Part shown: piece after piece, positions 25,733 through 33,107 of the stretch
Numbering within the stretch: the stretch's first letter is position 1
Layout: each line of letters starts with the position of its first letter
IMG/VR virus record: IMGVR_UViG_3300001683_000019
Coordinates: 1-50,367 of that record
Length of the DNA stretch: 50,367 nt
Strand: one strand, 5' to 3'
DNA from: a virus
Notes under the pieces: generated by a model
Databases searched by the model: none
Told to the model about the DNA's origin: nothing
The model's input: only the letters and a program-made list of their open reading frames with translations
Translations under genes and position numbers: made by a program

Positions 25733-28081
25733 ATGAAAAACAAAGACACCTTGGCAAGACTACTAGCGACCGAAAACATCACAGTGATGCATGCCGCTAC
25801 AAGCACTGCCAGTTTTGATCCAGTCAAGAGAATGTTGACACTACCTATTAGGACTGGTATCACACCAGAAATGATCGACATGTTCACTGGACATGAGGTC
25901 GGTCACGCATTGTGGACCGACGCTGATGGATGGGTAACAGCGATCAAAGCGGGTGGCCGTGTTTTTAAGGGTTATCTGAATGTCGTCGAAGATGCTCGGA
26001 TTGAAAAATTGATTCAGCGCAAATATCCTGGTCTCCGTAATGACTTCATCAAGTCGTATCGAGAACTTCTTACCAACGGATTTTTCGCTGGTGGTCTTAC
26101 TACTCCTACCCAGTTCAATTCTCTAGAGTTCATCGATAGAATAAATGTCCACTTCAAGTGTGGTGTATCGGCGGGTATTGAATTCTCTGTAATCGAGCAG
26201 GACTGGATTAAGCGTATCGCAAAACTTGAATCTTGGAAAGAAACTGTCACTTTGACAGAGGAACTCTTTAAGTTCTCGAAGGAACAGAAACAGAAAGAGA
26301 ACGATGAAACTGATCCTGGCGAAACTGACGAAAGCGAAGAAGGTGAAACTGAAACTGGCGAAACTGGCGAAGAAGGTGAAACTGGCGAAACTGGCGAAGA
26401 AGGTGAAACTGAAACTGACGAAGAAGGTGAAACTGAAACTGACGAAGAAGGTGAAGGTGAAACTGACGAAGAAGGTGAAACTGACGAAGAAGGTGAAGAA
26501 GGTGAAACTGGCGAAGAAGGTGAAACTGGGGATGATGTAAGTGAGTCATCTAACGGCGTTCCAAAATCATCGGATGATTTCGATGAGTCTGAAATTGAAT
26601 CCATTACTGACGAGTATCTTCGTGACAACATGGAATCATTAGGAACCGATTACGATGAAGATACTTGTGTATATAACCTAACGCTGCCCTCTGAGTCATT
26701 ACCCATTATCGGATTCAAGGACACAATCAATCTGGTTAATGGTCGTCACACTGGTCTATACCATGAGCGACCACAATTGTGGTTAGATCAAGTTCAGGTG
26801 GCAGACGATAGTCTACTACCAGACGGTACTAAGTTAATGAATTATGGTGAAGAACTGTATAAGACATACCTCGCAAAAAACAAAGCTCAAGTAAGTTACA
26901 TGGCGAAGGAATTCGAAACCAGGAAGAGTGCTGCTGAATATGCTCGAACACAAACATCCAAATCTGGGGTTATTGACTCTGTTAAGATGAATAACTATAG
27001 AACGACGGATGATATCTTTCGTCGTATGTCGTTTGTACCAGAAGGCAAGAATCACGGTTTTGTAATGTACTTAGACTGGTCTGGTTCAATGTGCGAACAC
27101 ATCAAGCCTACAATGGAACAAACAATGAATCTTGTTTTATTCTGTCGCATGATCGGTGTACCACATAGGGTTTATGCTTTTACTGATGTTGCACTTTCAC
27201 GAAATACATCTGGACCCAAATGGAATGCCCAATGCGATACAGTCACATGTACAGAGGGCAATATTGTGTATGATGACACTGCTGGACTAATTGAACTCTT
27301 TTCCGATAAAATGAGAAAGTCTGAATTTCGCGATATGTCTAGGATCGCACTTGCCCTTGCAGATGTGCAATCAACAGGCAAAAAATACGGCAGGATGGGT
27401 TACCGTGACTTTCCCCCACAACTTAGTCTAGGTTCAACGCCACTCGACGATACGATAATATCCGCTCGGATTATTTACAAGCAATTCAAGGCGCAGTATA
27501 ATCTGGACATCGTTAACACTTTCTTTTTATCAGACGGCGATAGTAATACCTGTGAGACCACACTTACCTCGCCAAACGGGGCGTTGCAACGATACGCAGT
27601 TGGTCGATACGTGAGTAAACACTCAAGTTCGACATGGGGAACTAATGTCTTTACGACTATCATCGATCCTATCACCTCGAAGTCCTTCGATTTGACGAGA
27701 AATCCCGAAGCGGGCCCGTACCAATCGGTGACAGTCTCACTTATGGACATCTTCAGAGAGACTACGGGTGGTAATGCCATCGGTTATATGATTACGTATT
27801 CGAAAACATCGGATGTGTATCACCTCGCCGGCGTCTCATACAATGCCGCGCCAGAGCTCTGTAAGGAAATGAGAAAGAACGGGTATGTTAAGGTTGGTTC
27901 AGAGACTGGATATTCTGCACTGTTTCTGATCAATTCAAAGAAAATGAAAACCGGAGAATCTGGCCTCGATATCGAACAGGGCGCCGCAAAAGGTGCAGTG
28001 AAATTAGCATTCCGCAGGAATCAGAGGGACAAAAAGTTCTCTCGCCCCATGTTGAATGAATTAGTCACTCTGGTGGCATAA
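25733..28081 (+). CDS. zinc-metallopeptidase-like / VWA domain protein (CobT-like partner)
   Basis: 782 residues. N-terminal HEVGH (54-58) with a downstream VVEDARIEKL that could supply the third ligand suggests a zincin fold. Residues about 190-265 are an acidic repeat of GEETGE-type units encoded by GAAGAAGGTGAAACTG repeats. The C-terminal half is a VWA domain with MIDAS DWSGS at 448-452 and a FFLSDGDSNTC block. Cobaltochelatase CobT also has an acidic linker and VWA domain. The MoxR/CobS-like ATPase gene follows, each with its own early promoter. The substrate is unknown. A terminator stem overlaps its stop codon. Confidence 0.8.
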   Translation: MKNKDTLARLLATENITVMHAATSTASFDPVKRMLTLPIRTGITPEMIDMFTGHEVGHALWTDADGWVTAIKAGGRVFKGYLNVVEDARIEKLIQRKYPGLRNDFIKSYRELLTNGFFAGGLTTPTQFNSLEFIDRINVHFKCGVSAGIEFSVIEQDWIKRIAKLESWKETVTLTEELFKFSKEQKQKENDETDPGETDESEEGETETGETGEEGETGETGEEGETETDEEGETETDEEGEGETDEEGETDEEGEEGETGEEGETGDDVSESSNGVPKSSDDFDESEIESITDEYLRDNMESLGTDYDEDTCVYNLTLPSESLPIIGFKDTINLVNGRHTGLYHERPQLWLDQVQVADDSLLPDGTKLMNYGEELYKTYLAKNKAQVSYMAKEFETRKSAAEYARTQTSKSGVIDSVKMNNYRTTDDIFRRMSFVPEGKNHGFVMYLDWSGSMCEHIKPTMEQTMNLVLFCRMIGVPHRVYAFTDVALSRNTSGPKWNAQCDTVTCTEGNIVYDDTAGLIELFSDKMRKSEFRDMSRIALALADVQSTGKKYGRMGYRDFPPQLSLGSTPLDDTIISARIIYKQFKAQYNLDIVNTFFLSDGDSNTCETTLTSPNGALQRYAVGRYVSKHSSSTWGTNVFTTIIDPITSKSFDLTRNPEAGPYQSVTVSLMDIFRETTGGNAIGYMITYSKTSDVYHLAGVSYNAAPELCKEMRKNGYVKVGSETGYSALFLINSKKMKTGESGLDIEQGAAKGAVKLAFRRNQRDKKFSRPMLNELVTLVA
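26303..26530 (+). repeat. in-frame low-complexity repeat encoding acidic Glu/Thr/Gly stretch
   Basis: Degenerate tandem units of 9-15 bp based on GAAGGTGAAACTGGCGAA. They keep the reading frame and encode an acidic linker between the peptidase-like and VWA parts. Units of this kind change copy number easily by slippage. Confidence 0.85.
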
Positions 28082-28098
28082 CCAGAGTGATGATTTTC
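28065..28098 (+). terminator. rho-independent terminator after peptidase-VWA gene
   Basis: Perfect 10-bp stem TCACTCTGGT/ACCAGAGTGA (28065-28074, 28081-28090) with loop GGCATA, followed by TGATTTTCTT. The stop codon lies across the loop and descending arm. It separates this early unit from promoter P5. Confidence 0.75.
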
Positions 28099-28103
28099 TT
28101 AGT

Positions 28104-28154
28104 AAAATCAATGACTTATAGACTGTTGTTATTTTAGACGAAATCGACGATAAT
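28104..28154 (+). promoter_or_regulatory. early promoter P5 (MoxR-like ATPase gene)
   Basis: AAATCAATGACTTA box at about 28105-28118, -35 TTGTTA 28126-28131, 17-bp spacer identical to P1, -10 GATAAT 28149-28154. Confidence 0.8.
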
Positions 28155-28197
28155 AGTTATATAACAAATTAAAGAACAAGTGAAAGGTAATTAAATT

Positions 28198-29412
28198 ATG
28201 GTAAGTAAAGCACAATTGTTGGTCGATCTATTTTCTGAAAAATATGGCGATGAACCCAGAACAGTACCAGGCGATGAGATCCGCACCGTCGCGAAGACTC
28301 ACAAAATCTCCTCGCTGTATAAGATTTTGAATAAATTCAATGTAGCAGATAACGGCGAATATCATTTTCCCCCGACCGGTCTTCGATCTGGTCCTGCTCC
28401 AGACGGAGCTACGGTAGTGGCGATAAAGACGAAGAAAGTAAAAACTGCGGTGAAACCTGCAGTCGTTCCCACTTCGACCACTACTGCTAAGGTCGTCGAT
28501 CTAGGTGTGGTTCACTCTGGGTTCACCGAGAATTTGATACCTAAGAAAGATCCTCTCTTTGTTCCGTTCGGCAACTTCTCCACAATCAATGCCATCGTCA
28601 AGTCCAATAAGTTTTATCCTATATTCGTCACTGGTCTATCTGGTAACGGCAAAACATATATGGTCGAACAAACTTGCGCGAAGTTGAAACGTGAAGTTAT
28701 TCGAATGAATTTCACAGTCGAGACCGATGAAGATGATCTGATCGGCGGATTCCGTCTCATAGGCGGAGAGACTAAATTCTTTAAAGGACCAGTGATCACT
28801 GCGATGGAACGCGGCGCTGTACTGTTGTGCGATGAGATCGATCTGGCAAATCCTGCCAAGGTTATGTGTCTGCAGTCCATCATGGAAGGTTCAGGATACT
28901 TCATCAAGAAAACTGGTGAGTTTATCGAACCTTTAGAAGGGTTTACTGTTATTGCGACAGCAAACACCAAGGGCAAGGGTTCTGAAAATGGACAGTTCAT
29001 TGGTACCAACGTACTGAACGAGGCATTCCTCGAGCGGTTCCCTGTCACATGTGAACAAAATTATCCCTCTGCGGCAATCGAATCAAGAATTCTCGGTAAG
29101 GTCTTTGATCAATTAGAAATAAAAGATCTAGATTTCATCAAGCGCCTGACCGACTGGGCAGACATCATTCGAAAGACTTATGCCGACGATGGTGTGGATG
29201 AAGTTATCTCCACCCGTCGACTGATTCATATCGCCAAGGCGTATGCTATCTTCGGTGTTCGGGCTATGGCGATTGAATTATGTGTCAACCGTTTCGATGA
29301 CGAAACCAAAAGTTCCTTCATGGATCTATACAGCAAATTGGACGAGACTGTGATGGCGACAGAACTCGGCGGTGACGTTGCTCCGGCAGACACTACCGGA
29401 ACTACTTGCTAA
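28198..29412 (+). CDS. cobS: MoxR-family AAA+ ATPase, phage CobS-like
   Basis: 404 residues. After a variable N-terminal third, IPKKDPLFVPFGNF introduces the AAA+ core: Walker A GLSGNGKT (146-153), Walker B VLLCDEID (208-215), sensor IATANTKG and ERF arginine-finger region. This layout is the phage protein usually named CobS in cyanophages. MoxR ATPases work with VWA-domain partners in assembling or remodelling complexes, and the VWA gene lies directly upstream. No CobN chelatase is seen, so a true cobalamin role is unproven. Its own early promoter P5 precedes it. Confidence 0.85.
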   Translation: MVSKAQLLVDLFSEKYGDEPRTVPGDEIRTVAKTHKISSLYKILNKFNVADNGEYHFPPTGLRSGPAPDGATVVAIKTKKVKTAVKPAVVPTSTTTAKVVDLGVVHSGFTENLIPKKDPLFVPFGNFSTINAIVKSNKFYPIFVTGLSGNGKTYMVEQTCAKLKREVIRMNFTVETDEDDLIGGFRLIGGETKFFKGPVITAMERGAVLLCDEIDLANPAKVMCLQSIMEGSGYFIKKTGEFIEPLEGFTVIATANTKGKGSENGQFIGTNVLNEAFLERFPVTCEQNYPSAAIESRILGKVFDQLEIKDLDFIKRLTDWADIIRKTYADDGVDEVISTRRLIHIAKAYAIFGVRAMAIELCVNRFDDETKSSFMDLYSKLDETVMATELGGDVAPADTTGTTC

Positions 29413-29433
29413 TATTGATAAATGGAGTACAAC

Positions 29434-29832
29434 ATGTTAACTTATAAAAAACACAAAGATATCCCTGTAAAATATCGCCGAGCAATTCTGGATGAAACTC
29501 TACAGAAACGAATCGCCAAAGTCCCTCTGGTTCTCTGTAATGAAATCATTGCAAGTATACTGGACGAGGACAGTGTGAACGAATCCCTGATGGAGTTTCA
29601 GGTCGAATCAATGAAATCTGGTAAGCATGCTGCCGTTAACGTTAACGGCAGAAAGGCAACACTGGTACAGTTGGATCGTATTCTCGAATATGGTGAACAT
29701 GATGGTAAAGATGTATTTATCGCTGTTCGCCAAGCAAATAAACTAATTGCAGGATTCGCCAATGGCGATTGGATAACTATTCCACCTAAAGACGCTCTAC
29801 GAAGAGTGAGGAGAAATCATGTCTATGGATAA
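29434..29832 (+). CDS. hypothetical protein
   Basis: 132 residues from ATG 29434, which has GGAG six nt upstream; the ATG at 29422 overlaps that ribosome-binding site. Basic, no recognised domain; C-terminus VRRNHVYG. Overlaps the next gene by 14 nt and lies in the P5 early unit. Confidence 0.6.
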   Translation: MLTYKKHKDIPVKYRRAILDETLQKRIAKVPLVLCNEIIASILDEDSVNESLMEFQVESMKSGKHAAVNVNGRKATLVQLDRILEYGEHDGKDVFIAVRQANKLIAGFANGDWITIPPKDALRRVRRNHVYG

Positions 29833-30190
29833 TAGAACAGAGAACCAACAGCAAACTGTGCATGATAAACATTATAATCGGATTGATTACAAATTTAATG
29901 AATCTAACCTTGTCAATGAATTACAGGCGTATATCGATGCCACATACGACGAGCATTATGCGAATGGTAAATACCAAGCGACGGATATGATCATCGATGC
30001 TGGTCATGGTACTGGATTCTGTATCGGCAATGTTCTGAAGTATGGTAAGCGATACGGTACGAAAGGAACACCCGCTGATCAGCGAAAGGACTTGCTGAAG
30101 ATTCTTCACTATGCGATTATCCAATTGAATATTCATGATCAGAATCGTGGTGATGAAACCGTGCAGTTGCTCTGGGACAGACTCTATTAG
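29819..30190 (+). CDS. DUF3310-like protein
   Basis: 123 residues with GFCIGNVLKYGKRYGTKGTPADQRKDLLKILHYAIIQL, the GN-x-x-KY-x-x-R...DL-x-K-x-x-HY pattern of the DUF3310 (SaV-like) phage family. Strong GAGGAG precedes the ATG. The family is common in phage early regions and its reaction is uncertain. Confidence 0.65.
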   Translation: MSMDNRTENQQQTVHDKHYNRIDYKFNESNLVNELQAYIDATYDEHYANGKYQATDMIIDAGHGTGFCIGNVLKYGKRYGTKGTPADQRKDLLKILHYAIIQLNIHDQNRGDETVQLLWDRLY

Positions 30191-30229
30191 ACGATTTAGA
30201 ATACGAAAAAGAATAGATAAGGAATATAC

Positions 30230-30622
30230 ATGACAGTTAGACAAGGCAAGGTATGGGGAACAACAGAATTATTGGAAGCGAATTCCAGTCTGGAGTTTCA
30301 TCGAATAGAATTCAAACGAAACGTATGCTGTTCGCAGCATCAACACCAAACCAAGTACAATGGTTTCTTCGTTGAGTCGGGACGTATGATGATCAAGGTC
30401 TGGCCAGATTTCGATGATCTGCACACATATGATACGACCTTTCTATCAAACGGCGACTTCATGAAAGTCGAACCCGGACTGTATCACCAGTTCATCGGGG
30501 TTGAGGATGGGGTTGCTTTCGAGTTGTACTGGTCCGAACTCCACACCAATGACATCCATCGGCGAACGGTGGGTCACCGGATCAAGGAAGAGTATGCTGC
30601 ATATGAAGAAATCAACTCCTGA
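30230..30622 (+). CDS. cupin-fold protein
   Basis: 130 residues. CSQHQHQTKYNGFFVESGRMMI and DFMKVEPGLYHQFIG give the two cupin motifs, with His, His, Glu and a later His as likely metal ligands. Resembles sugar-isomerase-type or other small single-domain cupins found in marine phages. Substrate unknown. AAGGA precedes the ATG. Confidence 0.75.
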   Translation: MTVRQGKVWGTTELLEANSSLEFHRIEFKRNVCCSQHQHQTKYNGFFVESGRMMIKVWPDFDDLHTYDTTFLSNGDFMKVEPGLYHQFIGVEDGVAFELYWSELHTNDIHRRTVGHRIKEEYAAYEEINS

Positions 30623-30728
30623 GAATAATTTGAATCACCAGATACCATCCCATCCGGATTGTCCCATACTGGAATATCGCTATAGCGATTCAGACGATGC
30701 TACTTATGATATTATTAAAACACCATAA
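30603..30728 (+). CDS. small protein, possibly truncated by a stop codon
   Basis: 41 residues starting inside the end of the cupin gene (MKKSTPENNLN) with HPDCPILEYRYSD. It ends at TAA 30726, yet the same frame continues as NETWYRCGCSGATFPEE to TAA 30780. The CxC in the continuation together with HPDC upstream suggests a single zinc-binding protein interrupted by the stop. Confidence 0.4.
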   Translation: MKKSTPENNLNHQIPSHPDCPILEYRYSDSDDATYDIIKTP

Positions 30729-30791
30729 AATGAAACCTGGTATCGCTGTGGATGCTCAGGAGCGACTTTTCCAGAAGAGTAATGTTCTGAT

Positions 30792-30818
30792 ATAGGGGCG
30801 TAGCGTCGACGCTCCTAT
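30792..30818 (+). other. 10-bp stem hairpin containing a 12-bp palindrome
   Basis: ATAGGGGCGT (30792-30801) pairs with ACGCTCCTAT (30809-30818) with one G-T pair and a 7-nt loop; within it AGCGTCGACGCT (30802-30813) is a perfect palindrome. No U-tract follows. It lies in the 190-bp gene-poor stretch 30729-30917, whose other content is early promoter P6. Confidence 0.5.
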
Positions 30819-30860
30819 CGCGTCCAGAAGCGTCTAAACGACTGCATCTATTTACTCTAC

Positions 30861-30911
30861 TAAATCAATAACTTACAACCAATTGCTATTTACAACGAGA
30901 TCAACAATAAT
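30861..30911 (+). promoter_or_regulatory. early promoter P6 (HD hydrolase operon)
   Basis: AAATCAATAACTTA at about 30862-30875, -35 TTGCTA 30883-30888, 17-bp spacer, -10 AATAAT 30906-30911. The most divergent of the six copies, but box distance and spacer are identical. Confidence 0.7.
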
Positions 30912-30959
30912 AGATATATGCTAATGAGTGATAGAAACATGTTTCCAAAAGAGATGATT

Positions 30960-31514
30960 ATGGGTAGAAGCCAAGTCGCCGCGGCATACACATATGCTTT
31001 ACGCCACCACGCGGGTCAGTTCAGAAAATACGTAGATAAAGTGGATTATATAACACACCCTGTAGCAGTAGCGACCATGGTGTCAGAATGGATTGATAAT
31101 GACGCATATCTGGATGCTAATTCAGAAATTTTATCAGCGGCATTACTCCATGACATTGTCGAAGATACAGATCGGACCATCGAAATGATCGAGCATAAGT
31201 TCGGTGCGACTGTCGCGAAATATGTTTGGTTTCTAACGGATACTCCTAAGTATGTCGGGAACAGAATCTCGCGACATCGACTAGACCTCGTCCGACTGGC
31301 ACAGGCACCAGATGATGTGAAGGCGATCAAGTTTTTTGATAACGTGCATAACATGCGATCAATCGCCCAACACGATCCGAAATTCTTCGAAGTGTATCTG
31401 ATAGAGAAAAATATGCTTGCTCGTTACGTAGAATACAGCGAGGTCCAGGTGTATGGCCGACGTCTGCCCCTAGAATTTATAACCGAAAAACATATTAAGT
31501 CAAACCCATTATGA
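30960..31514 (+). CDS. HD-domain hydrolase, MESH1/SpoT-like
   Basis: 184 residues from ATG 30960; in-frame ATGs exist back to 30918, but transcription from P6 should begin near 30918, and AAAAGAG lies before 30960. Motifs: YALRHHAGQFRK, YITHPVAVA, AALLHDIVEDTD (HD pair), HKFGATVAKYVWFLTD and IKFFDNVHNM (final Asp). This is the pattern of single-domain (p)ppGpp hydrolases related to SpoT and MESH1. It could degrade the host alarmone or a related nucleotide; no synthetase domain is present. First gene of an early operon. Confidence 0.75.
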   Translation: MGRSQVAAAYTYALRHHAGQFRKYVDKVDYITHPVAVATMVSEWIDNDAYLDANSEILSAALLHDIVEDTDRTIEMIEHKFGATVAKYVWFLTDTPKYVGNRISRHRLDLVRLAQAPDDVKAIKFFDNVHNMRSIAQHDPKFFEVYLIEKNMLARYVEYSEVQVYGRRLPLEFITEKHIKSNPL

Positions 31515-31825
31515 ATGCAACGCTTATATTGAGTTCAGTGATACTAGTAGTTCTTGTCGGATGCACACACATGCCCGGGCCTGGTTTACCAGAATATGAT
31601 GGAACATCTATCACTCCAGAAATGAATTTTTGTTATAAAAGAAATTATTCTTTTGTATGGATCGACAACGGTTGGTCCGCAGGATGTCTGACTGAAGAAG
31701 GTCCAACACGAATTAGCAAGATTATGTATTTTGAGAGAAAATTAATGACCCTACTACCAGGCGATTACGACTTCAGTCTCGACTACGAGACAGGTAACTG
31801 GTATGAAGATAAAGAAGACAAATGA
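31511..31825 (+). CDS. phage lipoprotein
   Basis: 104 residues. N-terminal signal LILSSVILVVLVGC carries a lipobox (LVGC), so the mature protein would start at Cys 18 and be lipid-anchored in the cell envelope. The mature part has two further Cys and many aromatic residues. ATGA overlaps link it to the HD gene before and the peptidase gene after. Early phage lipoproteins often exclude superinfecting phage, but that role is inference. Confidence 0.7.
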   Translation: MNATLILSSVILVVLVGCTHMPGPGLPEYDGTSITPEMNFCYKRNYSFVWIDNGWSAGCLTEEGPTRISKIMYFERKLMTLLPGDYDFSLDYETGNWYEDKEDK

Positions 31826-32298
31826 TCCTGACTACATTAGATGGACGTTTTCCATCTAGAACCAGATTCGCGAGGTATTGTGATGATGTTGTCGATTTTC
31901 TTTTTGACACGACACCCAAAAAAGAGTGGACGATTGTAGTGAAAATGCGGAGACATTTACTTCATGAAAATGAACCGTTCGATGAAGTCAACGATCTGTT
32001 CTATCAGGATGGAGGTCTCTGTTGGATCGAGGACGACAACTATATTTTAATTGAATTGGCAAGAAACTTTGTAGATAGGAATCGTGAATTGATTCACTAC
32101 TCGATACCAGAACTGACAACCACGGCAGCGCACGAATTGGTGCATGCCAAGCAGTGGATAGAAGGTTATATTGGTGAGAGTGACATCATAGTAGAAGGTC
32201 ACACCCAGAATTGGTGGATGGAAAATCATCCACATAACGAATTACCATGGGAGCGGGAAGCATACGAATTACAATCGCATCTGTCCGAACTCTGGTGA
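31822..32298 (+). CDS. HExxH zinc metallopeptidase-like protein
   Basis: 158 residues. AAHELVHAKQW provides the HExxH zinc motif (about residues 109-113), and PWEREAYELQ near the C-terminus could give the third ligand. SprT/minigluzincin-like layout. ATGA-coupled to the lipoprotein. Substrate unknown. Confidence 0.75.
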   Translation: MILTTLDGRFPSRTRFARYCDDVVDFLFDTTPKKEWTIVVKMRRHLLHENEPFDEVNDLFYQDGGLCWIEDDNYILIELARNFVDRNRELIHYSIPELTTTAAHELVHAKQWIEGYIGESDIIVEGHTQNWWMENHPHNELPWEREAYELQSHLSELW

Positions 32299-32342
32299 TA
32301 AACCGTCACATAAGTGACACAATGTAAATTAGGATTTAAATT

Positions 32343-32603
32343 ATGAGTAAGAAAGCACGAGTACTACAGGCACTGCAAAACGGTGATAGACTAACAGCAA
32401 AACAGATCGCAGCACGATTCGGTGCGGGTAATCCAGGTCAGGTAGTTAGTTCTATCAGACGCGAGGGTTATCCAGTGTATCTGAATAAGTCGGTTAACTC
32501 TAAAGGTGAAGTGAAGGGGTTTTATCGCCTCGGTTCTCCCACGCGTCGAATGATTGCTGTAGGACATAAAGCAATCTCTGCAGGTTTTGCAGACGCCTTG
32601 TAA
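32343..32603 (+). CDS. winged-helix DNA-binding protein
   Basis: 86 residues. RVLQALQNGDRLTAKQIAARFGAGNPGQVVSSIRREGYPVY is a helix-turn-helix with wing, a type I recall in several marine T4-like phages. Basic. It closes the early operon and is followed by a strong terminator. Possibly a regulator or DNA-associated protein. Confidence 0.7.
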   Translation: MSKKARVLQALQNGDRLTAKQIAARFGAGNPGQVVSSIRREGYPVYLNKSVNSKGEVKGFYRLGSPTRRMIAVGHKAISAGFADAL

Positions 32604-32623
32604 GACTATACCTGGTAGAATAG

Positions 32624-32647
32624 TGGGGGGGTTAACCCCCCATTTTT
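32624..32647 (+). terminator. rho-independent terminator after winged-helix gene
   Basis: TGGGGGG (32624-32630) and CCCCCCA (32636-32642) around GTTAA, followed by TTTTT at 32643-32647. The last T is also the first base of the next late promoter box. Confidence 0.85.
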
Positions 32648-32654
32648 ATAAATA
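32647..32654 (+). promoter_or_regulatory. T4-type late promoter TATAAATA
   Basis: Perfect box, sharing its first T with the terminator U-tract, 24 nt before the ATG at 32679. It marks the switch from the early block to the late block. Confidence 0.75.
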
Positions 32655-32678
32655 AAGTAACAACAACCGGAGAACCAT

Positions 32679-32858
32679 ATGTTCAAACACGATATGAAAT
32701 TCGAATTTGGAATATCTAACGTACTACAGACAGACAATCTATTCTACATATCTCCCAGTCTAGCAGTTGTTATGGAACCTGACTTGGATGCTGTAGAATC
32801 AGTTATTGTTATTTTGTCTTTCCTGGCATGGGAAATAGCATTATCAATCACTTCATGA
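32679..32858 (+). CDS. small membrane protein
   Basis: 59 residues; GGAG six nt before the ATG. C-terminal hydrophobic segment (VIVILSFLAWEIALSIT). Stop overlaps the next ATG (ATGA). Late box directly upstream. Function unknown. Confidence 0.6.
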   Translation: MFKHDMKFEFGISNVLQTDNLFYISPSLAVVMEPDLDAVESVIVILSFLAWEIALSITS

Positions 32859-33076
32859 CCGACACGCTGTTCGGAACTACAGTAACATCCTTATCTCCAT
32901 GTATCGGTGTCTGTATCACAGACGCCAAGTGGCATAATTATTGCATAGGTTGTTACCGGTGGACGGGAGAGATCCAGAATTGGGACACCTATACTAACAC
33001 TGAGAAGATACGCATCAACCGGCGCATCCTCGATTTAAAAAATGAAGACAGGTCAAATTATCCGAAGTATAAATAA
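32855..33076 (+). CDS. DUF1289-like cysteine protein
   Basis: 73 residues with SPCIGVC, then CIGCYRWTGEIQNW: the CxxxC...CxxC...EI-x-x-W pattern of DUF1289, a small family found in proteobacteria that may bind metal. ATGA-coupled to the membrane protein gene; the stop codon lies inside the next TATAAATA box. Confidence 0.75.
   Translation: MTDTLFGTTVTSLSPCIGVCITDAKWHNYCIGCYRWTGEIQNWDTYTNTEKIRINRRILDLKNEDRSNYPKYK
33067..33074 (+). promoter_or_regulatory. T4-type late promoter TATAAATA
   Basis: Perfect box spanning the stop of the DUF1289 gene, 33 nt before the ATG at 33108. Confidence 0.7.
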
Positions 33077-33107
33077 GTTGATACCATAACATAATTAATG
33101 ATACACC

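Noticed and set aside
26014-26631. Minus-strand and alternate-frame open frames over the acidic repeat
   Set aside because: Repetitive GAAGGTGAAACTG units keep all frames open; the products are low-complexity (Ser/Pro/Val or Lys/Leu) and lie wholly inside the peptidase-VWA gene.
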